Position numbers and translations under genes: made by a program. The notes beneath the pieces are model-generated. The model made no database searches. It had not been told where the DNA came from and was given only the letters and a program-made list of their open reading frames with translations. Shown here piece by piece: positions 37,326 through 49,177 of a stretch of DNA of 64,000 bases; positions within the stretch are counted from its first letter, which is position 1; each line of letters opens with the position of its first letter. Source of the stretch: Lentinus brumalis (taxonomy: Eukaryota > Basidiomycota > Agaricomycetes > Polyporales > Polyporaceae); NCBI GenBank assembly GCA_001792895.1, contig MARA01000069.1:1-64000 (forward strand), read 5' to 3'.

Positions 37326-38098
37326 TTACGAGCGATGTCCAAACCAGTTATCGGCCAATGCTCGGCAGCACGACGACCATAAAGGCGGTGGGCACCACAA
37401 CAAGCTGGCCTGGTGTCAGCGAATCCGTTCCGACTGAAGTGTACTCCGAGCTTGTTATGCGTGCTTACCAATAACACACACAATATGATCCATACTGGCC
37501 GGGAACGTCGCTGACGGTCAAGAAGCGGCTGCCGCTCTGGGTCGCCATGGCTAGTATCCCTGCATCGTTCCCGCCTCTGCTGCGTATTGGCCACGATCTC
37601 CTCTCGGTGCTGCTGAAGCTGCGCTATCAACGGACTACAGGCCGCCTTTCTCTCTTCAATGATCGTCAGCCGTTGCTCATGCCGCTCATCCCCTGTAAGC
37701 ACGAAAAGCTCAAATCGCACACAGAGGATCAGCCCTGCAACACAGCACCTACTTTCGGCCGGAAACCGTCCCAACAGAGCACGCCTCGCCCTATCTTCCT
37801 CATTGAGCGCATCCAAATACTGGCGCACCTTGCCGATGGCCCTATCGACCAAGGAGGCGGTCGAGATCGCACGGACCTGCTTCTCGGACAGCTCCCCGGT
37901 TCTGCGCAGCCGCTCCACACGCGCAGCGGCGTCCTTGTACTGGCCGGAGAGCCGTGCGCACTCCTCGAGGTGCGGGGTGCAGTACTTGCCCCACCCCCGG
38001 AACGTTGCGCTGCAGGGCGTCTCGCCGTCCGGGAGGAGGGCCTGGCAAGACTTCCTTCGCGGTGCATGCATCGTGGGCGATCTCTGGCTCGGACGCAT
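37326..38098 (-). CDS. Z4: CCCH-knuckle / coiled-coil / tail-anchored protein
   Basis: This is the fourth Z member. The chosen start (38098) puts 18 residues before the knuckle CQALLPDGETPC and GKYCTPH, as in the paralogues; longer upstream frames to 38242 lack family resemblance. A helix follows with RLRRTGELSEKQVRAI and VRQYLDALNEEDRARR. An intron starting GTAGGT near 37757 separates it from DERHEQRLTIIEERKAA and LQQHREEIVANTQQRR. The hydrophobic VWIILCVLL is followed by an intron (GTAAGC, branch GCTGAC) and continues ASLLWCPPPLW. The product ends at the TAA at 37326-37328. The split of the membrane segment by an intron is shared with Z1 and Z3 in position. Confidence 0.65.
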
Positions 38099-38763
38099 GG
38101 ACGTCAGCGTTCGGGTCAAGCAGCACCAGCGGCGGTCGATCCGGAGGGGGGCTGGCCCCGCAAACAGGGGAAGGGGGCAGATGCAGTGGCTTGTGGTAGG
38201 GGGGTAGAGGTGGTGGGACGGGAGAAAGGATGGCAGGGACATTACCTGTGCGTGGTGTATTCTTCTATCCTCAGGCCTGGGTATTTACTCACGACCGCTG
38301 TGATCTTATCCGTGTACGCGGTAGGTTGTGGTCATCGTCCGAAAGCAGGTGCTGACGCCTTCGTGCCACACACGCGTTCGCGGTTCGGTACAGCCTCCGT
38401 GAGCGTCTGTAGTAAGCAGTCGTACCGTCGCGATGATTATGAGAGGTGTCGAGCTGCTATGATCTGAAGGTGCGAGCGGTTGGTTAGTTGAGATGAACGT
38501 GAGTTCAGATCGACGTTGTGGTTTGAACCCAAGTGTCAAGGAGATCGGGCAACCAGAGGACTGATGCCTTGCTCAATCTTATCTAATCTAAAGTGCATGC
38601 TGAGCGCCAGCGAGCGCATGCCGTCACCGCCAACGACCGTCGCGTCTTGCCCCGGACCTCCGACTTGCCTCAGACCTTTATACTTGCCTTCTTACTGCTC
38701 TCATCATCGAATTCGGCTCTTGGCAGCGATTGCTCCAAGCTCTGGCTGTAATCATTAAGCTTG
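38099..38763. other. Intergenic region between divergent Z4 and GYP8-like genes
   Basis: This is the shared upstream region of two divergently transcribed genes. I see no third gene in it. Confidence 0.4.
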
Positions 38764-40899
38764 AATGGAAGATGGCGCGCCTCAGAGACCGGAAGTCCTC
38801 GACTGGCAAGCACTTAGGACATTGAGCATTCAGCCGTACGGGTTTGGAGAGGAACGGGTGCGGATATGGTGAGTCGACGTGTTCACGCTTTGTGCACAAG
38901 CATGAACATGCCCAGGCCACAGCTTGTTCATGTAGACCCCCGGCAAGTTCAGGACAAACACGAAGCCACAGACGACTCTGTATGGTCGGACACCACCCTC
39001 GAGCAGGCGTTGCAAGAGTCCGTTCCGGAGGAGAATTCACACGCGGACGAACGCCAGATTGGGCTGGACACAGACCGCTCGTTTGTCTTGTATCCAGTAG
39101 GTGAACACCTCCCCTCAGTGCCACACGGGAGGCGGCTCATCCAGTCGGCGAGATAGAGGGCGTGAGCAGTCGAGAGAAGTTGCAAACGGCATTGAACCGT
39201 TTGATTGTCTCCGTCTTTCGACGCAGACCTCGACTACACTACTTCCAGGTATGATGTGCTTCGTCTACTCCTCGTGTGCGCAATTACGAACGGCTCGATC
39301 GGTAGGGCTACCATGACATTGTCTCGGTCATCTTCCTCACTCTACCCAAGGAGCTCCATCTACCCGTAACGGAGAAGCTGAGCCTCCATCGCGTCCGAGA
39401 TTCCATGGGTGCGAACCTCGACCCGGTAGTTGGACTATTACGGTATGTCCGCGCTCGATCCCTTACCGACCGAGCTGACGTTCGTGCAAACAGAGTTCTG
39501 AAGAAATTATTGCACCTCGCGGACGAGAACTTCGCTGCGACTATTGACAGGTGCGCTGTCGTTGAAGTACGATACTCAGACTTTGCGATCTGAATCGCCC
39601 ACAAAGCACGGCCCCGTTACCCTATTTCGCTCTCTCTAATCTGCTCACGCTCTTCTCTCATGACGTCCCGACACTTCCCCTCATCCAACACATCTTCGAC
39701 TACCTACTCACTCGGCCGCCAATAGCTGTCGTATACCTCGCTGCCGCGGTAAGTGCTGTTGTTACCGTCCTGGTCAATGAGGTGTGTGCTGACGTGCTAT
39801 CGCTGTCAAGCTGACGCTCGCGCGTCGTGAAGAGGTTCGGGTGCTTGAGGAGGAAGGAGAAGAGGGCATGATGCACTCGCTACTCACTGCCCTTCCAACC
39901 TTGTACGAGGAAGGCGATGAGCCCGCCGTAACGCTCAAGACGGAGGAGTCCGACGACCCTGCATGTCCGGTCAAGACAGAAGACCCCGCATCCACTATAC
40001 CAAAAGGAGGATCTCCTGCCACTGCCGCCACCGCAGATCTCCCGCTTGGTCCAGAAGCTGCTGATGCTCAGGGCATCGCGGAGGACCCTGAAGAAGGCTC
40101 ACAGCCCGAAGACGCTTCTGCGGTCGGGGCCGCAGAACCCATTATCGACGCACCAGCTTCTGATGACGCTCCTCCGCCTGGCGAGGCTGAAGCGGAAGTC
40201 TTCGATGCGCGCTCCGTCGATTCAACGTCACCGCCAGATACGACTGTCGAGGTCAAGGTGGAGCCATTGCAACCGTCACTTCCTGAAACTGAGACTGAGG
40301 ATGAAAAGCGCGCACCACGGACAGCCTCTCCCGAACCACTGGAGCACGAACCTCGTCCGCAACGCGCTCGCCTCTCGGTGACGGCCCTCCTCCGGCATGC
40401 AGACGAGCTTTTTACGCTGTACCCGCCCAGCCATCCCGGCATCGCGCTCACGTCCATCATGGGTCCGCAGAGCGCGATGCTCACCTGGTCTGAGCGCGCC
40501 TCCGAGCTCCCTAACGATGACGAGGCGGAGTTCATGGTGACCCGCCCCGAGCTCATCGTCTTGCCCTACGTCGAACGGGAGGAGGCCGACGTCGGCGAGG
40601 GCGAGAAGGAGAGGCGGCACCGGGAGAAAGAGAAGGAGGAGCGGCGGAGGCGGAAGCTGCGCAAACCGCGGCGGCTTACGGACATCGTTGTTCAGCGCAA
40701 GACGATGGTCGCGGGCGCGGTGCTCGTGCTGGGTGTGGCGATGGCCGTGTATGGACTCAACGGAGGCATGCCTGGAGCGAACGGGCACCATCGCCATGGG
40801 TTCGGGAAGGAGTGGAAGAAGGTTGGGAGGCTGCTTGGTGGTGTCTTCATGGGCGCGGGCGGGAGGGTATTCGAGGGTATCCGACGCGGGCTGGAGTAG
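38764..40899 (+). CDS. GYP8: GYP8/TBC1D20-type Rab GTPase-activating protein
   Basis: There are seven exons with introns at 38869-38915, 39097-39176, 39249-39305, 39443-39493, 39551-39606, 39749-39810; the product is about 600 residues. The TBC signature is present: DWQALRTLSIQPYGFG and RIWPQL in exons 1-2, the IGLDTDR arginine-finger motif, YFQGYHDI with the glutamine finger, then EKLSLHRVRD and IFDYLLTRPPIAVVYLAA. The last exon adds a long acidic insert, a basic stretch (RRRRKLRKPRR) and a membrane segment (MVAGAVLVLGVAMAVYGL) near the C-terminus. The C-terminal anchor is typical of Gyp8/TBC1D20, which acts on Ypt1/Rab1 at the ER and Golgi. The acceptor of the second intron is my best fit and could be a few bases off. 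Confidence 0.9.
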
Positions 40900-41276
40900 T
40901 TCTTGTCGTCCTCATCGCTATCATATCGGGGTTTCGCCCGTACTGCAGCGCGCGATGATGTATGTATTTGCATTGCGGAAGAGTGATGGTACAAGTGAGA
41001 TGCGTGTGGTATATGCTACCGAAGATCGATCGTCCCAAGTGACAAGAGCATAGCGAGAAATCGTACAGAGCAGATGAGATGGATGATGGACGGAATGTAC
41101 AGAGATGAGGCTAACTACAGGAATAAATAATGCATGCAATGATCGGGTTGACTTACAGACTTCTACGGTTCTGCTCCCTGCCCCAGGCGAGGACTCAAGA
41201 TGACAGCGCGCAACGGACTCAGTGGAACGAAACAAAACGGAACGGAACGAGAGACTGACGAACAATCGCGGGACAG
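40900..41276. other. Convergent 3' region
   Basis: This is a spacer between the stop of the Rab GAP and the stop of the DUF6699 gene, which converge. It contains a purine-rich run (41223-41250). No gene is seen. Confidence 0.5.
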
Positions 41277-42477
41277 CTAGTTTGGACCCGGCTTGCGAGT
41301 CTTGATCTCGAACATGCCCTCCTTGCCCTTCTGAATGCCCTCCATGATGACACGGCCCATGAGGTAGTCGACGCGGCGGATGCCCTGGCTGCGCTCCTCG
41401 TCAGAGCGACAGCGTCCGGCCCACGCCTCCGCGACGTGCGCGCGAGCCTCGGCGGTCATCTCGACGTTATAGTAGTCCGCATTCTTGATCTGCGTCCACA
41501 TGCAGTAGTGGATCGCGGCGAAGAGCTCGTAGAGCGTCACCCCGGACGGGTTCTGCGCCTCGACGTCAATGTACCACGGCAGCCGCTCGTGGTAGAGACG
41601 CATCGTCGGGAGCGGGGCTCGCAGACGAAGCGCATGAGGTCCCAGTTGTTCAGCGCGCGGTCCCTGAGGGCGCGGAAGTTGACTGAGGTGGGCGACTCGC
41701 GGAGGTCGAGGTACATGGGCGGCTTCGATGCGTTGTACCGGATGTAGGGGTGCAGGACGACCTTCTCCTGTACTGTGCAGTGGATACAGATGTCAGTATG
41801 GAGAAGCATGGCCGGCAGAAGCACGGTCGCGCACCGCCGATGCCTCCGAAGGACTTCGATCGTGCCCGGTTCCCTAGTAGACCGCTGAGGAAGCCGGCTC
41901 CCGACAAGCTGAAGTCTGTCCGCCATTCCCTGGGAGGACGCTTGAGAGCTTCAGCAGCGTTTCCACGTAAGGACGTCTTGCGCGATGGTGAACGACTGGA
42001 CAAGGAGGCGGATGAGGGACTGGAGGAGAGGGACACACTCCGCGAGAGGTTGGGGGTGTTACCACGGGGAGCGAACTGTCGTCGCTCATACCCGTCGTCT
42101 ATCGCACTGTCCCAAGCTGACGGCGGACTCCTGTCGATCTCCTCCTGGGTAGCGAGTGGACGCGGCCAGCCAGTACCTGGGCTGACGCCGGGGAAGCCAG
42201 ACTGCATGTTGGGCATGACGGCCATGGCGGGCGCAGCGAGCATCGGGGTAGACATCATGGGCGACGAGCCCCACAACATCGGTGTGCTCCCCTGCGAGTC
42301 GTATCCGGGCCATGTTGAGGGCCCCAGGAAGCCTGGTCCGGGGCTGAAGGAGTGGGGCGGTGCGACGCCAGGCGTGCGGAGGGAGTCCCAGGACGCGAAT
42401 GCGTTCGCGTGGCCCATCATGGTCGGCATCGAGCCGTGGCCGTCGACGAGGGGCGGCATGTCGTGGAAGTCGCCCAT
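41277..42477 (-). CDS. DUF6699 family protein with one frameshift
   Basis: Exon 1 (42477-41835) encodes a Met/Pro/Ser-rich disordered region. Intron 41773-41834 has branch CTGAC. Exon 2 holds the conserved domain: EKVVLHPYIRYNASKPPMY, DLRESPTS, then LYHERLPWYIDVEAQNP, LYELFAAIHYCMWTQI and EERSQGIRRVDYLMGR, ending RKPGPN. Within exon 2 the frame changes near 41612-41616, in a CCCC run between FVCEP and LPTMRLYHE. Both sides are well conserved, so this looks like one missing or added base. The family occurs widely in basidiomycetes and has no known activity. The true start could be further upstream in another exon. A second DUF6699 gene begins at the right end of the window. Confidence 0.85.
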
Positions 42478-42945
42478 GACGATGGCGAGGAGGACGAGAT
42501 GGACGAGGATAAAGACGAGGAGCCTGAGCTATCCGGACACGAGGCGCAGCTTCCGTGACTGGAGCGCTGGGGGCGGTTGCTGTACTTAGACAGCTGTAGA
42601 CGCATCGGTCCGAACAGCAGATGAAGGTCATAGCACTGCGTGTATGCGCTCGACGTTGTCGCCGACGACGGGCAGCACTTCGTCGCCGTCGGGAGCATCG
42701 CAGACGGTCCAGATGACGTCGTTGGGGTCCGCTCGGCGGTGCACCGCCGCTCGCAAGCTCTGTTCTTGCTCTGTTCCCTACCATCACCATGCAGCAAAAT
42801 TGTTGTCTCCTCGTGCCCTCTGCTACGCCTGACAGAGTGAGCTCTATCGGAGTCATCGAGGCTGGCATAGACCATGTATCTGTGGTCGAGTCATGCCAAA
42901 ACATGGACGCCAAGTCAGGTACGTGCCTACCCTCGCCTGGTTGTC
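42478..42945. other. Divergent intergenic region
   Basis: This is the shared upstream region of the DUF6699 gene (minus) and the RidA gene (plus). No gene is supported; the open frames are antisense shadows and low in information. Confidence 0.4.
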
Positions 42946-43419
42946 ATGCCCATCTCCCGCTCCGTCACCCTCTCGTCCAACATGCAACAATTCCGCACGA
43001 ACAACCCATACGAGAAGCAGTTCGGATACTCCAGAGCGGTTCGGAAGGGACCCTTCATCTTCGTCTCGGGCACAACATCCCTCGACCCCGACTCCGGCGA
43101 GCTGCGCCATCCCGGGTCGGCGTATGACCAAGCCAAGGCGACATTCGACGAAATTGTGCGCGCTGTGACGGCGCTCGGTGGCACGAAGTCGGACATTGTG
43201 CGTGTGAGGATGTTTGTCGCGAAGGATGAGGACACGGGCAGGGTGGGGGATGCATTCAAGGATGCTCTGGGCGGTGTGGGTCCGGCGGCGACGATGATTG
43301 TGGGCGCACGGTTTGTCTCGTCGGAGATGCTCGTGGAAATAGAGGCGGATGCGGTCGTTCTGGTGCGTCGTACTCAAAATTTCCTCAACACCGATCGTAC
43401 AAGTAACAATGTTCAGTAG
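42946..43419 (+). CDS. RidA/YjgF/UK114 family protein
   Basis: This is a single exon of 157 codons from the ATG at 42946; a start at 42982 (145 codons) would be closer to the usual family length and to the typical beginning. Family features are GPFIFVSGTTSLDP, QAKATFDEIVRAVTALGG, DIVRVRMFV and the C-terminal ARFVSSEMLVEIEADAVV. The last contains the arginine and glutamate that bind substrate in bacterial RidA. RidA proteins deaminate reactive enamine/imine intermediates made by PLP enzymes. No mitochondrial presequence is obvious. The C-terminal tail after the domain (RRTQNFLNTDRTSNNV) is extra. Confidence 0.93.
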   Translation: MPISRSVTLSSNMQQFRTNNPYEKQFGYSRAVRKGPFIFVSGTTSLDPDSGELRHPGSAYDQAKATFDEIVRAVTALGGTKSDIVRVRMFVAKDEDTGRVGDAFKDALGGVGPAATMIVGARFVSSEMLVEIEADAVVLVRRTQNFLNTDRTSNNVQ

Positions 43420-44716
43420 GCATAACCGATCGGCTACAGGTCGGTCACGGACGTGTGCTAGGGTTCAACGGAGCGAGTGACCTCGGTCAGATAATAGGTG
43501 AGTTCGCATATATCAAGCATATGAATACTCTCTGAGAAGACCAAGTATTGCCACAGGAGAGTGTGTTGTTATATGCACGTACATTCACGATTGGGAACCC
43601 TTCTTGGACGCTTGACTACAATGATGTCACCGTGATCTCCACGACGATCTGCTCACAGGTTGTCCTTGTCTAGTCGGGCACATAGGTGCGTCCTTCGTCT
43701 AAGGGAGATCGGCGGAGCGTCCTAATGCTGCGTCATATGTGGTGCTGAACCCTACTCACGCTGCGAGCCGAGCTACAACTGCAGGCTTCGCGGTGGTCCT
43801 TTACACATACCATTCTTAGGCTACGATGGAACGCTATCGAACGAGCCATATCCGCCGCTGGACGACCTTATGCTCGAGGAGTTGTGCTCGAGTCATCGAT
43901 GAGTACGCTGAAATGTGGTCCACATCCTCTTTTGGATACAAGGTCGTCCACCGCCCCCTTCTACACGAACGTTCGCGCCACCGTTCAGCTTAGGCGAAGA
44001 ATGGAGAGACGAACGGCGTGAGATATGGTCCACCTTATCTCGCTCCTCGTAGTCATGCTGCCGTTGTTTGCGCTGACTGCTCATAGACGTCTGCGCCATA
44101 TGGTCGCCGAGGATCCGACTGGCGTAGCATTGAAACCTTCAACGCACACCGAAACGAACGCGAGTCCACATCGACTCTTCCATCTCCTTTAGGTTACATC
44201 TGCGCGTCCCTTACTTCTTGTCGCTCCCCGGTTGCCAACGTGCCTTGTCTGACAAGGTTCAGAGTGCGACGGACTGCGTCGCAACCGCGCCCGCAGGTAC
44301 GATGCTGGCTTCTCTTATCCCGGATCATGAGCTGTGCAACTAAGCCTGGTTCTGCCCTGAAGCGTGTCGCAAGATTCGCGCCCCAGATTCCTACCAAACA
44401 GCTACACAGACAACTCTAGTCTAGCTGTTTCTGGAGGGCCAGGATGTGCCGGGCGGATATGGGCGGACGAGGTGTCTGATGCTGAACGCAGAGGGTCGGT
44501 AGTGGTGCGCTCGTGTTCAGTTCTTCCGGTGTTCTGCAGGATACGCGAGCTGAACACCCGGCAGCAGGAACGCGGGAACGCATGGCGAGCGCATACGCAT
44601 CTCACCCGTCGATCTGGGGCTAACCACACGACTCTCGGAGTCGCGTCAGACCAAGCCAGACTGACCTTGTACTCCATCTTTCTCACGTTCATCTCGCGCA
44701 CCCTGCACGCTTCTAG
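43420..44716. other. Intergenic region downstream of RidA gene
   Basis: 1.3 kb with only short frames on either strand. No repeat or RNA gene is recognised. Confidence 0.4.
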
Positions 44717-44962
44717 CAGCAGCCGGCGAGACGTCCGCCGCATCCGCCTTCGACACGATCGACGCGCACCGTGCGGACGGCAAGGCCCTCGGGGCAACTT
44801 TGTTTGAGGCCTGCCTCGTGCAGGCCGAGGCCCTCATCTTCGCGCTTTGCGCCCGTCCAATAATCATCACAGGTGAGTGCTCACTTTCGCCACCGCCCTC
44901 GATTGCTAGGGCATGATTTGCGGCTGATAATACCACCAGAGGCGTTCATCTCCGCGACGTGA
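44717..44962 (+). CDS. Last two exons of an unrecognised plus-strand gene
   Basis: An exon at 44717-44872 follows an acceptor (gcttctag) and encodes an alanine-rich helical segment (DAHRADGKALGATLFEACL, then ALIFALCARPIII). Intron 44873-44939 has GTGAGT, a GCTGATAAT branch site and ACCAG. The next exon encodes only EAFISAT and a TGA at 44960-44962. Composition and splice signals favour a real gene end. I could not follow it upstream or name it. Confidence 0.4.
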
Positions 44963-47581
44963 AGGGGCAGAGGCGTACACCATTGCCCCTCCTGCGCCAC
45001 ATGCAAGATACAGTCGCGTCCTCGCCAATTTAATACAACAACGCCTCCCGCATGACCCGCAGCCCAGGCCCTGGAGGCTATGGCACTTCCACAGACCCAT
45101 GGCGGCGGATGGATACGCCTCCCGGCCCGCCTCCAGCTGCGAGGACAAGATCGGATGCGTGGAAAGTTGAATAACGATTGGGGGCACAACTCAGGCTGGG
45201 CACCCAGGCGAGGTAAGTCCTTGTCCCCGTCCGAATTTATTTTGCGGTGCTTATCGTTCCAAAAACCAACGTCGGGCTGCCTGCAGGCGGGGCGGGGCGG
45301 TGTGAACCTGCGGGTGCCCCGCCGGACGGTCATCAGCTCCGTACACGTGCAGAGGGTAGAGGCCACGTTGCGGCGTGCACGGGGCGAACCCGCTGAGAAA
45401 GGCAATGGAGCACCTTCGTCGTCATATCCCTCCCGTCCGCGCGTGTGCTGGAGCTCGTCATCGACCATGCAGAGAACATGGCTGGCGCAAAGATACGTCG
45501 GCAAAGGGAGCGAAGCCCTGCAATCCGGGACGACTTGCAGATCGCGGGAAGCTGAATGCCGGCAGTTATCGGGGCCCATCTCCGAGCTCGTTGCGCACGC
45601 GGAAGGAGAAGGATGGGGCGAAGGACGCACGGGAGGGAAGGCGTGCTAGAATTGCTATCACGCGCACGCGGAGGAGCACTGGCCGCTGGCGTTGGCTCTG
45701 CACTCATTCAACTGCGTCCGTGGCGATGGGAGTAGGCACTGCACAGCTGACATTCTGGGTTTAGCCCTGGCGCGCAGCTCCTTCGCAGCCAAACAACGCT
45801 GCCTGCAATCGTCGTGCCCGTCCCCATGCTAGAGCGCAACGCTAACGTTGCTAACGTCCTCAGCGGCTCGAGAAGTCTCGGGGCTCTTTCTAAACGCGTC
45901 AAGAGGCGACGATACGGCGGAGGGGACTCCACGGCCATCGCATGGCCCGCGCAGAAATTCCGTGGGCGATCACGGGCATCAGGAGCGAAGAAGACTTGCT
46001 TGCCGCCCTCATGTGCACGTCCATGCAGCTCTGTGGGTGCCTCCATCTATCTGGAATGGCCGCTACGACACGGGTAATGCTGGTCGTGATTGTCATGCCG
46101 ATTGCCTGGGAGCAGAGGGCGTACGGCGTGATTTAATGCGTGTTCGGGCCTCCCGCCCGTATGTGGCAGGAGGTACGTGTTACTCCTGCAGGCACGTACG
46201 AAGCCGCGCAGAGTAGCAACGGGTTGTCCTTCCTGAGGGAAGGGAGACCGTGGGGCGCCGTGGTCAGCGAAGGGCTCCGTGATCTTCGAAGCAGCATGGG
46301 CGCCTGCGTGTGCGAGTTCCCAGATTGGCGCGCCAGGTACCCACGTCCGTCCACTTGTCGTTTTAGGAATCGATTTGCCTTGGATAAGTGGGCCGCGGTG
46401 GTGCGTAGTGGCAGCGAAGACGGCTAGAAGCCGTGATGGCGGCGCCCACAGAGTCTGAGGTTTATATGAGATGACGGAGGCTCAGGACGACCAGACGACC
46501 GATGTCGAATACGGTTGGGATTCTTTGGCATCATCAGAGCTCGGACGAGGATTTCTGGGCGCACTCCGTGATGTTTGATCTCCAAATACTTCCGCGATGC
46601 AAGACGCTGGTGACGAAAAACAATGCCGTACAGACAAACGTGAGCGCAACCGCGAGCGGAAATCGTTGTGCCAGTGCGCTGTGCGGTCGTGCAGACCCCC
46701 GGCGAGGAGTAGCAGAAGTGGTGGCATTAGCCAGGGACTGTAGGATCGGGGCAAATCTGATGGTAAGTATTTGCTCCCGTCGGGGATCTCGCCAGGCATG
46801 GGCATCTCACCAAGCCAATCGATCCCAGATGTGGCGTTAGACTGGCGGCGAGGAGGACATCAAAACATACGATCGCCAACGGCGATGCACACTGAACGCA
46901 CAACTTACAAGGCAGCTTGCAAGGGGAACGCAGGCCCTGGATTGTCATCGCTACGTGCAAAGACCTTGGGAGGCAGCGCTTGTTCGATGGGAACAGAGCG
47001 CAGTACAACAATTCCTCAATGAAGCATGGTGGGTTGCGCAACATTGGGCCCGGCCATCCCATCATGCGCATCTCGATCGTGACTCTCCCCAGCGTATGCT
47101 TCCGCTCGAGCGTGGCGGGACGACTGGCGGAGGACGTCCGAGCTGTCGAGCACGGTTGGCGGTGTGTCGTGCGCTCTCGCGGCGCAGACGTGGGCGTGGG
47201 CGGAGACGTAATGAGACGAGTAAAATCAGGCGGGCGAGCGGCAGGCAGAAGGACCGTGACCTGGATGGCAAGGTTTGTCCCTTGTGCTGGATCAATGCTG
47301 CCTTTCGCGTGCGGGCTTATCGTGCCAGAAACGCTGCGTGAATTGGCAAGAATCCCTGTGACCGCCGCTTCGGGTAAGTGTCGAGAGCCCGTAACGCCAC
47401 GACTTCGGAGTTGGAGGTCTTTCGCACCCCCGTCTGTGCGGCCGCTATAAGATGTATGTAATCTCCCACCGGTTCTCCATTTGCGACACCCCTCCTCTGC
47501 ATCACGTCCCCGGCTCTCGAGTCACTCCCCTCTCCGCCCGCTGCTGCATCCTGGGTTTCTTGCCACTTTCGGTCTTCTGCC
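44963..47581. other. 2.6-kb stretch of uncertain content
   Basis: Several intron-like donors occur on the plus strand (for example GTAAGT near 45214), and moderately long frames (45080-45649, 45375-45764, 45942-46136) overlap in different phases. No domain is recognised and no chain of exons is convincing. Confidence 0.35.
47446..47450 (+). promoter_or_regulatory. TATA-like element upstream of the HMG-box gene
   Basis: TATAA lies about 130 bases before the start codon and is followed by pyrimidine-rich leader sequence (47460-47580). This is suggestive only. Confidence 0.35.
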
Positions 47582-49177
47582 ATGCCTCCCGAACGCGTCC
47601 GCCTCTCAAAGCGCACCGCGGCCCACGGTACGTCCTCCATCATCCCCAGCGCGCGAGCGTGGCTGATAGTCCAACCGCGCAGATGTTCAACTGGCAGCCA
47701 CCACGCCAGTCGACATGTCCGCCGCGAGCTTCGCGTTCGCCCCGACCCTCACCCCTGGCACGTTCACCGATCCTCCCAGCCCGCCCGCGGATCTCTCGGG
47801 AGAGGCGCTGCTCTTCCCCGCCAACGCCGACGCGACCACGCGCCGCGCCGCGCACGCGAAGAAGAAGCCCGAGAACCACATCCCTCGCCCGCCGAACGCC
47901 TTCATCCTCTTCCGCTCGTCCTTCATCAAAAACCAGCACGTCTCCTCCGAGGTCGAGACCAACCACAGCACGCTGTCCAAGATCATCGGACTCACCTGGC
48001 AGAACCTCCCCAGCGAGGAACGGCAGGTCTGGCACGCCAAGGCCAAGGCCGCGCTCGAAGAGCACAAGCGCAAGTTCCCCCAGTACGCGTTCCGCCCCTT
48101 GCACACCAAGGGGAAGGGCCCGACGACGGAGAAACGGAAAGTGAGAGAGGTAGAGCCGAAGGATCTCAAGCGCTGCGCGAAGATAGCGCAGCTGCTTATA
48201 GAGGGCAAGAAGGGCACGGAGCTCGACGCCGCGATCCAGGAATTCGACCGCCACCACGTCCCCGAGGTCGTCACCAGGTTCGAGGCACCGATAACCGCGC
48301 GCCACTACCGACGCTCGTCGTCCGCGCCCGTGCCCGACACCGAGCACTCGAATCCGCCCTTCCTCAGTCCCGAGCCCTCGACGCCCTCGAAGCGCAAGGC
48401 CAACCGCTCGTCGAGTTCGCAGCCCGAGGTCCCTCGCACGCCGGCGTACGAGTGTTCGACTCCCGAGCCCTCGCCACCATCGGAAGCGGACACCGAGAGT
48501 GATTACTACAGCTCACCTTCGTCGCCATACGTTCCCACCCCGTCCTACTCGCTCGCTTCCACAAATCATTCCTTTGTGAGTTTAGCGCCGCCCTTGTCCG
48601 GTGCGCCCTTGTTGACGAACTTCTGCAGGATTTCAGCACATTCTCTTTCGACAACAGCGCGACCTCGGCAATGGCTTACCAGGCTTGCGATCCCCTCGAT
48701 CAGCAGGGCGTCTTCGACGCATACTCACAGGATTCGCAGGAGTCGTGCGTTTCCGGGCCCGAGATGTTCAATCTCACGATCGACACGTCCTTCATGGACA
48801 ACTGCAACTGGACGGCGTCGTCCTCGCCCCTCTCGAGCATCCCCGGCACACCGCAGATGTACTCTTCGGTGCACACCCCCTGCGATCCGAGCTCTATCCT
48901 GGACAACTACCTCAGCAACAACGGCCACGGGTACGATCCGTCCGCGGAATTCTTACCTCAGCACCACCACCAGCATGAGACGCAACTCTATCCGTCAGGC
49001 GTCCCCGCCTTCTGCGCACCCACGGGCATTGACATAGGGTACGGAACCCAGGACTTCGGAGGCGTCCCGCCGAAAGGCGACTTCGCGAGCTTCTACGGGC
49101 GGTCGGCGCTGGATCCCGTGGACGACGCCGCATTTGCCCCGACGTACATGGCGTCCGCGCCCGCGTTCGCGATTTAG
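47582..49177 (+). CDS. HMG-box transcription factor (MATA_HMG-like)
   Basis: There are three exons: 47582-47627, 47683-48575 and 48629-49177, with introns of 55 and 53 bp (GCTGAT branch in the first). The product is about 495 residues. The HMG box spans roughly residues 84-155, starting RPPNAFILFRSSFIKNQ and including SKIIGLTWQNLPSEERQVW and HKRKFPQYAF; it should bind DNA in the nucleus. The form RPPNAFILFR is that of the fungal mating/sexual-development HMG class (Ste11, Prf1, Pcc1 relatives). The region after the box is Ser/Pro-rich and likely disordered. The C-terminus is rich in acidic, Asn/His and aromatic residues, which would fit an activation domain. The exact orthologue cannot be assigned. 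The frame is intact. Confidence 0.92.

Noticed and set aside
47640..48347. 235-codon minus-strand frame
   Set aside because: It is a shadow of the HMG-box exon, which has a definite domain on the plus strand.
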